DNA from: Coprinus comatus
Taxonomy: Eukaryota > Basidiomycota > Agaricomycetes > Agaricales > Agaricaceae
Assembly (NCBI GenBank): GCA_034638255.1
Contig: JAWPGT010000001.1
Location: 620,001 to 684,000, forward strand
Direction: 5' to 3'
Length of the DNA: 64,000 nt
Part shown: in pieces, positions 1-11,449 of the stretch
How positions within the stretch are numbered: the first letter of the stretch is position 1
How the letters are laid out: each line of letters starts with the position of its first letter
Made by a program: the position numbers and the translations under genes
Notes under the pieces: model-generated
What the model was told of the DNA's origin: nothing
The model's input: the letters and a program-made list of their open reading frames with translations, nothing else
Database searches by the model: none

Positions 1-1245
1 CTATCTTGTAGTGAGTACCGTTTCAAAGAGAAAATCAAAGCAAGGCATACGCCGCATCAGGTTGCGTTTCTGTGACTTCCCAGCCTAATTCTTTAGCCAA
101 CTCATCACCTATATCACCAGCAAGTTCGAATCCATCAGATGCTCCAAAAAAATCATCATCGAAGATAAAACTTCCATCTGCTTGAGATGAAGATAAATTA
201 ATTCCTCCGGTGCTACCATAGCCTTCAAAAGATTTATCGAATGAAGCTGAGAGAAGATATTCATGGTGTTCATCTAACGTGTGTGTTTCTTTTCGCATTC
301 TTTCAATGATTGATTCTTTTCCAGGTCTTGCTTTTTCTATACTTTTCTTGTTCTTCCCTTTGGTCTCTTCATTGCTATCGTCATATAAAGAAATATTATC
401 CCCTTTTGTTGAATTTACAACTTTAGTAAATTTATGTTTTGTAATGAAAATTCAAAACACCCCTCACCCTCCATATTCATGCTCGGATCCGGATCCCATG
501 CCTTTTCATATTTAGAAAAGGGAAGATATTGTAAATTTGTAACATACCGTAAATATCGTATCGTGAATCAACGAGTAAGCATTCTCGGGATCCCTTTGGA
601 TATTCAAAGCACTGTCCCTGAATTATAGTCTTTAATTAAAGGTGATAAAATACTTTTCGGTGATTATAAAGATGCTCACTTCGCAATAGGGTGAGTTAAT
701 AATAGATTATTGTTGGCCACTGCCGCAGATTGATGCATTTCTTGTAACATTTTCTTCAATGATGAAACACAAGTGGTCACATCGGACAAAAATATTTCTT
801 GTTTCACTGTTTATTGAATCGCATATTTAAGAGGGAAAGAGAGAGAGTGGTGTGACCATTTTTCTTCTTGTTCATATCGTACCTTTATATACCCTGGATA
901 CCGGAGCCCTCACCGATCAGCTCTTCTAGAGAAAAAACATTCGGAAATGGTTTGAGAGTTGGATATACTTACCGTGCAACACCATACATCAAGTTACTTG
1001 ATAATCGCAATGCTAGTGGTTCCCCGGGCTCAGTAATGAGATCACATAGCTGACTTATGTCTGCGGTCATCACAGATTTTTTTGGTAATTTCTTGAAAGT
1101 TGATTTAGAGCCCAGCGTAGCGGCCATCCTATGTACGAGCGTGTTATACTGTATGTGAGTAGCTGTCGATGATATATGCCCATGCTCACCATAGAAGGCC
1201 GAATCCACTGTCCCTACGAGCCAAAAGCTCTGGCGAGAAGAACAT
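1..1245 (-). CDS. rec8: Meiotic cohesin subunit Rec8 (Rad21/Rec8 family), N-terminal part
   Basis: This is the kleisin subunit of meiotic cohesin, which bridges the SMC heads and holds sister chromatids together until separase cuts it. The start ATG at 1245 opens MFFSPELLARRDSGFGLLW. A 60-nt intron follows, then MAATLGSKSTFKKLPKK and LITEPGEPLALRLSSNL (969-1145), the Rad21/Rec8 N-terminal domain. After another intron come VTTCVSSLKKMLQEMHQSA and NNNLLLTHPIAK (about 680-780). A later acidic exon (about 40-470) contains GDIGDELAKELGW and ends at a GTATGC donor near position 48. The remaining C-terminal exons, including the winged-helix end, lie outside the window. Family membership is clear. 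Rec8 rather than mitotic Rad21 is inferred from the N-terminal pattern and the acidic middle exon. It is in tandem with the GRAM gene upstream. Confidence 0.85.
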
Positions 1246-1474
1246 ATAGCAGGGTGAAAGAAAATGAAAGAAAATGTAAAAATGAAAAGGCAAACGACAA
1301 ATAAATCTTAATCATCTGTATTCGAATGTAAAGTAATATATTATGTTGTATGACAACGACAAGCTTGACAGCTGCCATTACTCGGACTGACAGATGGTGT
1401 CCCCCGTAAGACATCGTAGACATACTGGGTACAAAATACAACTAGGTCCGAGTCTTCCGAGGAAGGAAGACGTA

Positions 1475-3670
1475 TCAACGAATCCACTTCATCGTATTCG
1501 CACTAATAAGGCGTGCAAATAATTCATCGCGGCCTCCAACCCATAAAAATCTTTCGGAACGTCCTACTTGATTATTGCTAGTATTATCTGACCATTGCAA
1601 GTCCAAGCCTTTCAGAAGGTTTGCTTTTTTGACACCAGTAATACTTTCCAAGGGAATGGTAAGTTTGGGTGTTAGTGATGTCAGAGAAGTGAATATCAAG
1701 GTTTGAGGGGTCAAGGTGATAAGACCTGGATACGAGGAGTGTTGCGCAGGAAAGGCTGTACAACATTCTGTTAAACGGGGAGTACAATCGAATGAATCGA
1801 AGAAACACGTACTATGCGAGCTTGAGGACTGTGCTGCAGAAAGCCTCTGCAAGAATACGGGATCAGAAGATATTCCTAGCGATTCCTAGAAGCAATTGAG
1901 CTACAGTATGTATGGGGTAAATACAATTCTGAGACTGTCTACCTTGTCCTGGAGCAATCGCTTTCCTTCCCGAATAAAACTCATGCCTGATTCTAAGGTG
2001 CCCCCTACTTTTTTCCAGCGCGGTGGATCTGAGGTACGAGATTCTTTCTGACCCCGAAGATTTTGTGGGACATTATTGGATGTTTTAGATACTGGGGTTT
2101 CATGCGATTTGCGTTGGAGCTCTATTACTTTTTGTGATGGCGTTATCTCTAGACCAGCCGCTACACGCTGTGATATGATCTCCATGGCATATTCTGCATC
2201 AGTAGGAACACCTAACAATGGCGGAGGTAAACTGTGGAGCATGGAAGAATTAATTCATCTATATGTAACGTAAAAAGAGGTGTATTCCTCACCGAAGTCT
2301 ATCTTTTGGTGGCATGGCAGTGATGACAGGTATGATATGCCAGTAAACGAACCCGAGCACAAAAAGAATGCCCTTGAAAATATACTTTGTGGGTGTACAG
2401 AGGGCAAACCCGAACAAAACAGTAAGAAGCTACGATGTGAGATACGTGAGTATTAACATTCGAACAGCGACGTAATAAATACCCATACTAGGCCATAAAG
2501 TCTCGAACTAGAGGGTTTTCTCCAAATGAAAAGGCTACCATTTTGATGTTAACACGACTCACTGATCAACAAATGATGTTGACTTACTTCTTGACTCTTT
2601 CATGAAAGTCAGCAACTTCATTCATAACAAATAAACCAACCCGCTTGATGTCTTGAACCTCCGAAGGGTCGAAAGAATCATTGAGAAAGTTTTCGTCATT
2701 CGGGTTTATATTTTTTGTTTGTTCATAAGCAGATTCTTTTGCTTTCCCGGCTTTCCCGTTTGATTTGTGTTTATTTGATGATGGTATTGCGAGTCGAACC
2801 AATCTCCAAATCTCCTTAGGGCCAATAGCTGATGTAACGGATAGCTTCTCTGTCAGGTTTTCACTAAATGTGTCGGCGTTGGATACCTGCTTGCGATATT
2901 TCTCTAATTCTGCAAGGCTTGGATAAGGAAATAATCTTCGGCGAAACAAAGAAACGAGTAATCGGAAAATGCATGCAACCATCACAAGATCATTCCACCA
3001 CAGAATCCAAAATAGCTATAAATACATGAGCTCAAGTTCGGCGTGCCAGTGGGTTCAACATACTGTACAATATAATAAACTCTTTTTCTTATCATGCCAT
3101 TGCGCGAGCCGACAGAACCCTACGACAAAGGGAACATATGCAGTTGCGAGCGTAAAGTATACACGTTGCACTGCGAGTCGAAAGCGGTTGAGCGTGAATG
3201 GTTGAGGGATTCTAGTATTAGGAAGACATGGCAAGAGCCTCTGGTTCAGGTTAGTGCAAGGTCTTCGGCGGATTCGTAGCCGTCCCTGCTAGCTCACTTT
3301 AACAACTTCTTCACTGATACTTGTATGTTCACTTTCATTGGGAATGGAGAGTTTGGGTGGAGCCGAAGAAGTTGCGTTGGAACTATCTGAAGCAAGCCGG
3401 TCACTTTCAAATGCAGTCTGTTCTTCATCTTCACCAGGATTCCGTGCCGCTTCAGGAGCTCGAACCTCTGTAACATACTGGAATTGAATGAGTGAAGATG
3501 AACTCTCTCTATGGAGGACCTGTTGTGGATTGACATGCCTTGGCAAATAAACGCAAGAATCTTTCGATTTCTTCGTTGTCATATATCTCACGCAGCTGCT
3601 CCTCGCTCAGTTGATCTGATGTCTCATAATGTGTGGAGCAAGAGGCCACTGGCGACGCATCTGTATTCAT
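1475..3670 (-). CDS. GRAM-domain membrane protein (GRAMD4-like)
   Basis: A membrane-anchored GRAM protein, probably acting at ER contact sites or in lipid sensing; that role is inferred from the family. The start ATG at 3670 gives MNTDASPVASCSTHYETSD and then SEEQLREIYDNEEIERFLR. Further exons encode FTLNRFRLAVQRVYFTLATA, a hydrophobic stretch near 2940-3010 followed by RRRLFPYPSLAELEKYR, and a second hydrophobic pair near 2290-2450 (TKYIFKGILFVLGFVYWHI). Between these lies VGLFVMNEVADFHERVK. The C-terminal exon (1475 to about 1889) is the GRAM domain, with SYPGLITLTPQTLIFTS and the end at TMKWIR. The phase-0 exon joint near 1890-1943 keeps the frame. One intron (3478-3538) appears to use a GC donor. 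It shares a 184-bp intergenic region with the divergent INCENP gene. Confidence 0.8.
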
Positions 3671-3786
3671 TGTGTGAGTTTCAACAAGTAGGTTGAATCA
3701 TAGGTGCATCGTGGATTCGTGTGTTCATTTAAGGGGATCGCATTGGCAAGCACTGCTTTCACCTGAGACCATCAGCACGTGATCGC

Positions 3787-3792
3787 ACGCGT
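3787..3792 (+). promoter_or_regulatory. Possible MluI cell-cycle box (ACGCGT)
   Basis: A perfect ACGCGT lies 63 nt upstream of the INCENP start, in the promoter shared with the GRAM gene. A CACGTG lies just before it, around 3776. In fungi MBF binds ACGCGT to drive G1/S genes, and INCENP is a plausible target. Six-base motifs occur by chance in a 64-kb window, and ACGCGT also occurs inside coding sequence here (about 26584), so this is only a suggestion. Confidence 0.25.
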
Positions 3793-3854
3793 TGGGATCG
3801 CGTACCCTAACTGTTTGATTGAAGTCCTCCTCCAACACCTCAGTATTGACCACC

Positions 3855-6800
3855 ATGGCTCAGTCAAGTCTCCTCGGATGGGCCAACTCAGTACGCCTTA
3901 CAATGGCAAGTGATCCAGGTCGAAAACTATTCCAAGAACAAGTGCAAATGCACGGCTTTTCATTCCTGGACGATTACCTTGATAATATACTGTTTGGAGC
4001 GAAACAAGAGTAGGAATACTTGCTAAGGGATCATTGCACCTTGCTCACTAACCACGCACAGTCCGCTTATTGAACTGGTCAAGACACCTGGCCGTAAAAA
4101 GGCGATAGCTCGAAAACCCAAACTGGCTTCGAAAATGACCCAGGTAGTCACTATGTCATTAGAGGTGAAATTTCGTTGCCCTGTTTTAAGTGTGAAGGGA
4201 TCGTTAATTATTGTGTAGGATGACAACGAGTCAGTTAAAGAAAACAAAGCAACTACCAATGGTTTCCATCAAGCATTGTTGAATGCCCAAGGTTCGAGTA
4301 ATCTACCTCCGAAAAACGATGGAGACCAAGACCAAATTTCGACAATCGCCCAGGAGCCTGCCGGGCCATTATATCAACTACAGTCACATATGCAAGATCC
4401 TCCCGGGCTGTTAGCCGGCAATCAATCTGAACTATCTGTCATTGCTGAAGATGATGAGGTTGTGGAACGAAGCCAGGTCGCAACCGGGGTGCAAGATGAA
4501 TCGTCGTCTCAAAAAATTCTACCTACAACCGCACAGAAAATGAACTTGAGCTTAGCCTCAACGCAACTTGATATGGTGGCGGATGGAATAACACAACGTA
4601 GTTCAACATCCTCACTCACAAGCTCTTATTTGGTTTCTAACGATCAATCCTCACTACATGCCACAGAGTCTAGTAGTAAGATGGCGATTGATATCACTGT
4701 GCCGCTACGAGATCCAGAAAACGAACCACCTAACTCTCCGCAATCTGTCATACGAAAGAGCATCCTTCCTGTGCTCCCAACACTTCCAGAACCCATTCAA
4801 CTCAGGAAGTCCACAAGGATCGCTCGGGATCCCTCTTCCGGGAGCATTGCTCTCGCTACAGCTACCCCTGGTACTGGGAAACGCCCTTCATCATGGTTGA
4901 TGAAGGCTCGTGAAACGAAGGCAATGGATATAATACCGAAGAAGTCAACAACTGGGCAACATACAGCACAAGCACCCTCTACCTCAAAGCGTAAAAGTGA
5001 AGAGAAACCCGACTTGGATGGTTATGAAAGGCTATCCAAGGCGCTTAAAACCCAGAGAAATGATAGTGCTCCTCTGAAGGCCACGTCTTCTCAACTCACA
5101 GACGGAAATCTTGAGCTTTCCTGTCACCTGGAAGCAGATAGCCAAGACGGTATGCTAGTCCTTTTAAGGAAGAAAGTTCAAGGACTCGAAGCTCGAAACG
5201 AGAAATCTGGGAACAAGGCAAATGATGGTGCAGCAGCAGCTCTCGCAGAAGCTCGAGCACAAGCAGAGGCCAGGATTGCTGAACGACACAAGGAAGAAAC
5301 TCCCGCTATGAAAGAGGTAAATCCTAAATCGGTGTTAGATGAGCCTCAAGAAAAGTCATTGTTGTCTCCGGAACGCCGTTTCAGCGTTAGCGACCTTTTC
5401 CCTTCGGAGGGACATATCAAGGACAAATCAAAGGCCCAAGGGAGGAGCCCTGTGCACCAACACCTTGACGCGAACAGAGAGAGTACCTCAACAACTCCGC
5501 CCCACTCGCCTCCTGTCCCAGTTTTCAACAAACCTCCACCAGTTTTCGTTCCTCCAGCGCCCAGCGCGAAACCATTGCCTGTACTACCCGCTTTCAAAGA
5601 AGCAGCATTCACTCTGCCTCAATTCTCTAAGCCGACCTTCACAGCTTTAGGATTTCCACCTCAATTTCAACAATCTACCACCAACCAACCGTTACCACTA
5701 AGCGCTCAGTCTACAGCAGAGTCCATTCAACCGGATAGTTTCTTCGAACGTGGAAATACTGAGGCATGGGTACCTAATACCCAAGATACAGAGTATTCCA
5801 CCGCGTTTGAGTTACAACAACAACAACACATACCTGATGAAGATGACAGTTGGCCAATCGACGAAAAACTACTCCATGGAGTCCATTGGCCCTTCGCAGG
5901 ACCCAGTAAAGAAGACAGCATGACGTGGAGTACCCTTCCATCCGAAAGCCAACAACTTGGTACGGGTGCTACGCAAGAACAAAGCCAAGTCGCGGCAGGA
6001 GTACACCTATCCATTGACGATTGTATGGATGATGAGGGAGGCAATTTTGCTCAAGATCCTGAGTTGGAAGAGATAATTCTTGGTGGTACCAGTACTGTTA
6101 CCCTTGTGCAGGTAAAATATTCTGCACCATTTCTTACCTGTACCCATCATAACGTTTTTGCAGTCCAGCTCCGATAAGGACAAATCTTCTTTGGCATCTT
6201 CGGAATCTTCTCAATCCCAAGCTGGATTCTTTGGCCAAGCCTCCAAGTTCCTTAGTAGTGCGCTAGGAACAAACAAAAAGAAGCCGGAGGTCAAGAAGGT
6301 CATGCATATGGCCGCTGCCGCTGCTAAAAAGGTTTGCAACTATACCTGATCATCATACTCAAAGCTTATGTTTCCACTTAGCAGCAGCAAGAGGACGGTA
6401 AGAAGGCTATGCGCCTTAAGGAAATGGAACATCGCCGACAACTTGCGATTCAGCGGAAAGTTGAGGAAGAATTATCAAGAGAGCAGGAACAAGAACGAAA
6501 GGCCAAAGAAGAGATGGAAAAGAGGAAACGGGAGCGAGAGGAACAAGTAGAGAAGAAGAATGTGAAAGCTACTCCTTCAAGTACATCATTGAAGAAGGTG
6601 ATTATATTTATTTAACTACAACAAACGCACACTGATAACGAGTTTTAGGATGATGAGTCAACAAAGAAGAGGAAAATAGATTATGAGAAATCTGAAAAGA
6701 GATCCGAACTCAAGAAACAAACACCCTTGAACAAAACCGGTTTCAAACCAACATCGTCCAAACATGCTGGTGCTCTCAGCTCATCTGCCGCATACAATTC

Positions 6801-7323
6801 TTCGCAGGCACCATCAGGGATCTTGAAGTCAGCAATGAAATCCACTGATAGCTCGAAGCACGTCAAGATACAGACAGCCATTCCTATGAAGGGGAAAAGT
6901 AAAGCATCTCCTAAGACACTCATCGCCGACGAAGAGATTGCACAACCGTCCCAGATTCTGCAGAACCAAATGGCGGCACGAGCCAATGCTGCCATGCGAA
7001 CGGAACCTACTGTTCCTAGCGAAAGTATCGAGCTTCCCGAAGTCAATAGCGAATATTCAGATTCTGAGGATGAGGATCGTCCGCGAACCTTCAATCCACC
7101 AGAGTGGGCACAGTCTCCCGAACTCCGCCAAGCGCTTCAGGCACAAAGTACGATAAACCCAGACGACATCTTTGGTGCCATTCGGCCACTTCGAATGGAG
7201 GAGATGTTTAAGGCGAGGACTAGCCGTTTCCGTGCACGGACAAGCTCGGCAAATTGGACTGGTACCGATCGTTTGACCGTCAAGGAAGAAAAGGAGTATG
7301 CAAAGCGGATGGGATTTAAATAA
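3855..7323 (+). CDS. Inner centromere protein INCENP/Sli15 (Aurora kinase activator)
   Basis: Scaffold of the chromosomal passenger complex, which targets and activates Aurora B at centromeres and the spindle midzone. The first exon (3855-4009) gives an N-terminal helix region, LLGWANSVRLTMASDPGRK, compatible with Survivin/Borealin binding. Exon 2 is 4062-4143. The long exon from 4219 is low-complexity Ser/Pro-rich, and it is followed by a highly charged helical segment (about 6380-6600, EMEHRRQLAIQRKVEEEL). The last exon ends with the IN-box: INPDDIFGAIRPLRMEEMFK, then RTSSANWTGTDRLTVKEEKE and the end YAKRMGFK. This IN-box with its SSANW signature identifies the family securely. Introns join in frame at 4010-4061, 4144-4218, about 6112-6162 and two further sites. 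Confidence 0.92.
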
Positions 7324-7570
7324 TTACTTTATGGGGGACACACTGTGGACATTTTCTGTATCATATTTCATAACTTAATCTTGTAATAAAAATATCAAAT
7401 GATCTCGATTAACAGTGTAACTCCGGTGACTTACCCACCGAATATGGCACGTGACAATGATTACTGTGTGTGTGATGGGTTGTAGCTCTTTGTGTATCCT
7501 GTTCCAATCTTTAACTAATTTTCTACCCCAGACTCCAAGTGGCATTAAGCCACACCCCCTCGTTTTTACA

Positions 7571-9959
7571 ATGACATCAACACAGTCCTCTCCCGAAACT
7601 ACATCTACAGAAACCCAACCGCAACCAAAATTCTCATACAAAGATGCTACACATGAGGATGTGTTGGAAGATCTTTCAAGGTCAGTATTCAACATGATAT
7701 CTTGTCTTTTTAATGTTAAACGAGGCTCCAGTCGATTCATCTTAAACTTGCCTGATGAGGAGCTAGGGTCACTAGAACGTATATGTTTTCAGGTCGAGCA
7801 AGCGTAAGGAACACCCTTTCTAACCCCATTCTCGACTCAAACTGTAATATACAGTCATTGGTTTTATGAAGACTTTATTCGAGAACAAAATCCCACCTTT
7901 CCTTCTTTACATTTGAAGAAATTCTCCGCGATGCTATTTCACGCTTGCCCTTTGCTGCATCAATGGAGCCACGACCACGAGAACGCTTTCAATCAATTCA
8001 TGCAATACAAGACAAGGGTACCTGTATGTGGTGCTATAATGTTGAATTCAACGTGGGATAAGGTGCGCTCGAGAAATTCCCAATAATGTTTGACTAATAT
8101 TCTATTGCCTTAGTGTGTATTAGTTAAGGGGTGGAAATCGTCGTCAGGGTGGGGCTTTCCCAAAGGAAAGATCAACGAGAGTGAGCCACCCCATGTTTGC
8201 GCTATTCGAGAGGTGTGAAAAACTATTTTCGGTATACATCTGCCCTAACCAGACCATAGGTTTTGGAGGAAACCGGCTACAATCTTGCTGGCAAGGTCAA
8301 ACCAGAAGATGTCATTGAACTATCTATCAAAGAACAGAAGATATCGTTGTTCATTGTTCCCGACATAGAAGAGGATTTTCCTTTCCAGACAAAAACCCGG
8401 AAAGAAATTAGTGTAAGAATAGTACCTCCCACTATATCAAAATGAGTGCTAATATAGTCTTTTCGCCAGCGGATAGAATGGTTCCGACTTGTCGATCTAC
8501 CAACGTGGAAACGCAATAAGCAGGTTCCTGGGAAATTCTATCTCATATCACCGTTTATTGGGTTCGGTCTTTATTCTTTAAGCAGCTCATATTCACTCAA
8601 TACAAAACATTTAGACCCCTGAAGGCATTCATCAACGAACACAAACCTCGATCCGGGCGTAGAGCGGGCAGGCAGAAGAAGAATATTCAAACCCAATCTC
8701 AAGCCCCCTACGCATCGGACGTGAATGCCACAGACGGTGATACCGATTTCATTCAGGAATCAGATTCCCAAGTGTCAATTAATCAACATGATGACGCAAC
8801 ATCTGAACAAGAAACAACAGCTATCCATGACCAAAGCACTGAAAATATTGACCCACAACTTGCCCGGCTTCTGACTTCTTTGGCAATATCTGCTTCTACT
8901 AGTACCAACAAACCGTCACATGAAACACATAACCCTCCTGCCGACACCGCTACCCCGCTTCCTAATCCGAGTCGTGTACTTGATCCTGAACCTCCCTCCC
9001 AACAACATTTAACTAAGCCTTCAGAAATAGAAACAACATATAACTCCCGAGATGTATCCAGCACTCCGGTAGCAACTTCGACAACGACATCTCGAACCAG
9101 TGCAAATTACTTGAACAGAAAAACAAACCAAGAAACGTCCCATTCTCCAAACACACAGAAGCACGACTCATCTCCCGTTTCTACACTTAGCCCAACGTTG
9201 CGTCGGTCTACTATTACTGCTGACGTATCACCTTACTTGATGGCAAAAAATGCTGAGATCCCTGGGTCCGCGAGACGGCTACAACAGCTGGCATTGCTTG
9301 AATCCGTTGCAAGTGAATCTGCGCGAATGCTACCTCACCCTTCGGTCAATCATCGCCCTGCAGTCGCTGGTCCCGTGCATCCTGGTCCCCCAGCATCAGT
9401 TCCTCCTGTGTCCCTAGACAGTCCTTTACCACACATCTACTACTCGAGTCAATCACAAAATCCACAGGGCGGACACACTCAAGTGCATGTTTTGCCCGGT
9501 GCTAACAATGCCCTCAATAGCATGAGGCAAGTGGATATTCCTCAAAGCCGTGCTAAGACGAGTCAAGCTTTCCATCGAGGTCCGTACTTACCTTCAGGGA
9601 GCCAGAGCATGAATCAGGGTCAACTACTTGCTTTGATGAATGCACAACCACCATCCATGCAGCCACAGCCGGTATTACCAACCAATGGTAGCTTCCGTCA
9701 ACTGCCCCAACCCTACCCATATCCGTACCCATCCTTTATTGCTCCTACGAATGGACCACACCCTCTACAACATGGGAACATCTTACCAGGCTATCCATCG
9801 ACACTTCCTCCTGATAACCGATATGCTTCTGCAACGCCAGCTGTCAACATGTTTCCGTCCCGAACAGCATCTAATAATACCGCTCAAACTCTCCTTTCGA
9901 TATTGAACGGAGGTCGGCCAATGCAGAACATGAATGCACCGCCGAACCATCCTCTATGA
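7571..9959 (+). CDS. DCP2: mRNA decapping enzyme Dcp2
   Basis: Nudix hydrolase that removes the 5' m7G cap in P-bodies and commits mRNA to Xrn1 decay. The start ATG at 7571 leads to the Dcp2 box A region: [20 protein letters not shown], then [19 protein letters not shown]. The Nudix box starts at [17 protein letters not shown] and is completed across an intron by LEETGY near 8265, so the REVLEETG catalytic core is present. Box B follows ([16 protein letters not shown]). The C-terminal exon of about 440 residues is Ser/Thr/Pro-rich and disordered. It holds short leucine motifs ([15 protein letters not shown]) like the helical leucine-rich motifs that recruit Edc3. Six short introns, including one at about 8216-8260, were bridged in frame. 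Confidence 0.93.
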
Positions 9960-10301
9960 GGTTGGATTCGGTGTCCTCCATGAAGCCAAGGCTCGGAAAC
10001 AAGAAATATCATTGATTCATCCCTTATGTTTTCGTTTCTTATTTGGATATTTGCGTGTGGTTTTCCAGCAAGACGTCTCTTGGTCTTGAAATAGTAATGA
10101 ATTTGTATGCTTTGATCGTAGTGTTTTAGTTTTGTATCGCTAAAGATTTACATATTTTGTCATTTACGCACCTCATAAGTGTGTAGCGGTGTAACCCTGT
10201 AAGAATTAGAATGCCGTAGTTACCCTGGCTTCCTTGGAAAAACCTGACTTGATGGCTCTTTCCACTTTTGGCTATTAATGCAATCAGTCGTTTGAAATAC
10301 C
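9960..10301 (+). other. Dcp2 3' untranslated/intergenic region
   Basis: AT-rich sequence after the Dcp2 stop, without a coding pattern on either strand. It probably holds the Dcp2 3' UTR and polyadenylation site. No repeat or RNA gene was recognised. Confidence 0.4.
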
Positions 10302-11131
10302 TCATTGCATAGCCGACTCACTGGAAAGAATGAAATTAGAGAGTGCAATCTTGGTCAATTTCACAGTATCATAACCTGAAATAAATAAACAATGCAGAGC
10401 ATTTGCTCCATATGAGAAGGACTCGGCTCTGATTGATCGAAGTGTAGGTTCTAGCGTCCGAGAAGGTTGGGGACGAATGCTAACCTGTCCTAAAGTATCG
10501 CTTGCATTCACATATTGATTGGGAAAGGGTGGGAGAAGTAGGAATGCAATAATTCCTATGCTTGCTTGGAGTTATAATTGACAAGTATCGTCTAAATGGA
10601 GTACACAATCATAGAAGCGAAGATGTGGAGACAATTGAACGGCCGTAAGTGTAAGTATCAACGGTTGGTAGGCGGGTAGATAATTGATAGATCAGGTGTG
10701 GCGAGAAGTGATGGAGACAAATAGTGAAAGGATCAATTATGTATCATCTTTAGGTCGGGGCAGGGTGAGTGCTGGGGCGCTGAGACCTGCCTGAGGTATT
10801 CTTTCGGATTTTTCTAGTTTCTATGTCATGAATTGGAAAATCCAACCCATGATGGGAGACTGGTTCGTTTTCATTGACAGTTTGCACTAAATCATGACTG
10901 TTCCGTTCCTTCCATATTCCGGCATGCCAATTGCCAGCCATCTGATGACCACAACGACAGCAACACACACCTATGAAATCTACATGAAATGATAGAACAA
11001 GTGTATATTCTGGTGTGTGCATGCTCGACTTTGATAGGCCAGGTCTTTTTAACTTCTGAATCACGGAGCACTCATACTCCGATAGCTGTCTTGAAATTTG
11101 CTGGCAGTCAAGGCCTAGACTCAGCTTCTCT
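10302..11131 (-). other. Unresolved minus-strand locus, possibly a small spliced gene
   Basis: Two minus-strand open stretches look partly protein-like, but I recognise neither. Around 10302-10580 one frame reads a hydrophobic run, SIGIIAFLLLPPFPNQYVN, then ASDTLGQ at a GTTAGC donor-like site, and ends ILSSESAMQ. At 10750-11131 another open frame of about 127 codons contains CCCRCGHQM and TVNENEPVSHHGLDFP. Neither has a convincing ATG in frame, and no single splice model joined them. It could be a small membrane-protein gene, a non-coding transcript or chance open frames. Function is unknown. Confidence 0.2.
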
Positions 11132-11449
11132 GTGTGTCAGATGACAGGTCCTGTAGTGAAACAGAACGTAGTCCTCGCAGTTAATATGTACTTGGGTAAA
11201 ATGAATAGGAATAGGAGCTCAATTGAGTGTTCCTTTACGTTCCGACCAACTGCATTTACATTATGTGACTGGTGTGACACAGTGCGGAAAAAAATCTAAT
11301 CATCTATTTGACCTCTGCTGTTCTCCACACCTCCAACACTGACTCATCTCATCGTTTTTCCTATCTATTATACATAACATTATCGACTATATTCCTTGAT
11401 ATTTGTCCTTTCGTTGGATAATTCTCAGCACCATTCTTAGACAACTACA
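11132..11449 (+). other. PRPP synthetase promoter/5' UTR
   Basis: Non-coding stretch immediately upstream of the PRPP synthetase start. From about 11310 it becomes pyrimidine-rich (CTCATCGTTTTTCC-like), which is usual for strong fungal promoters near the transcription start. No specific operator was identified. Confidence 0.4.
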
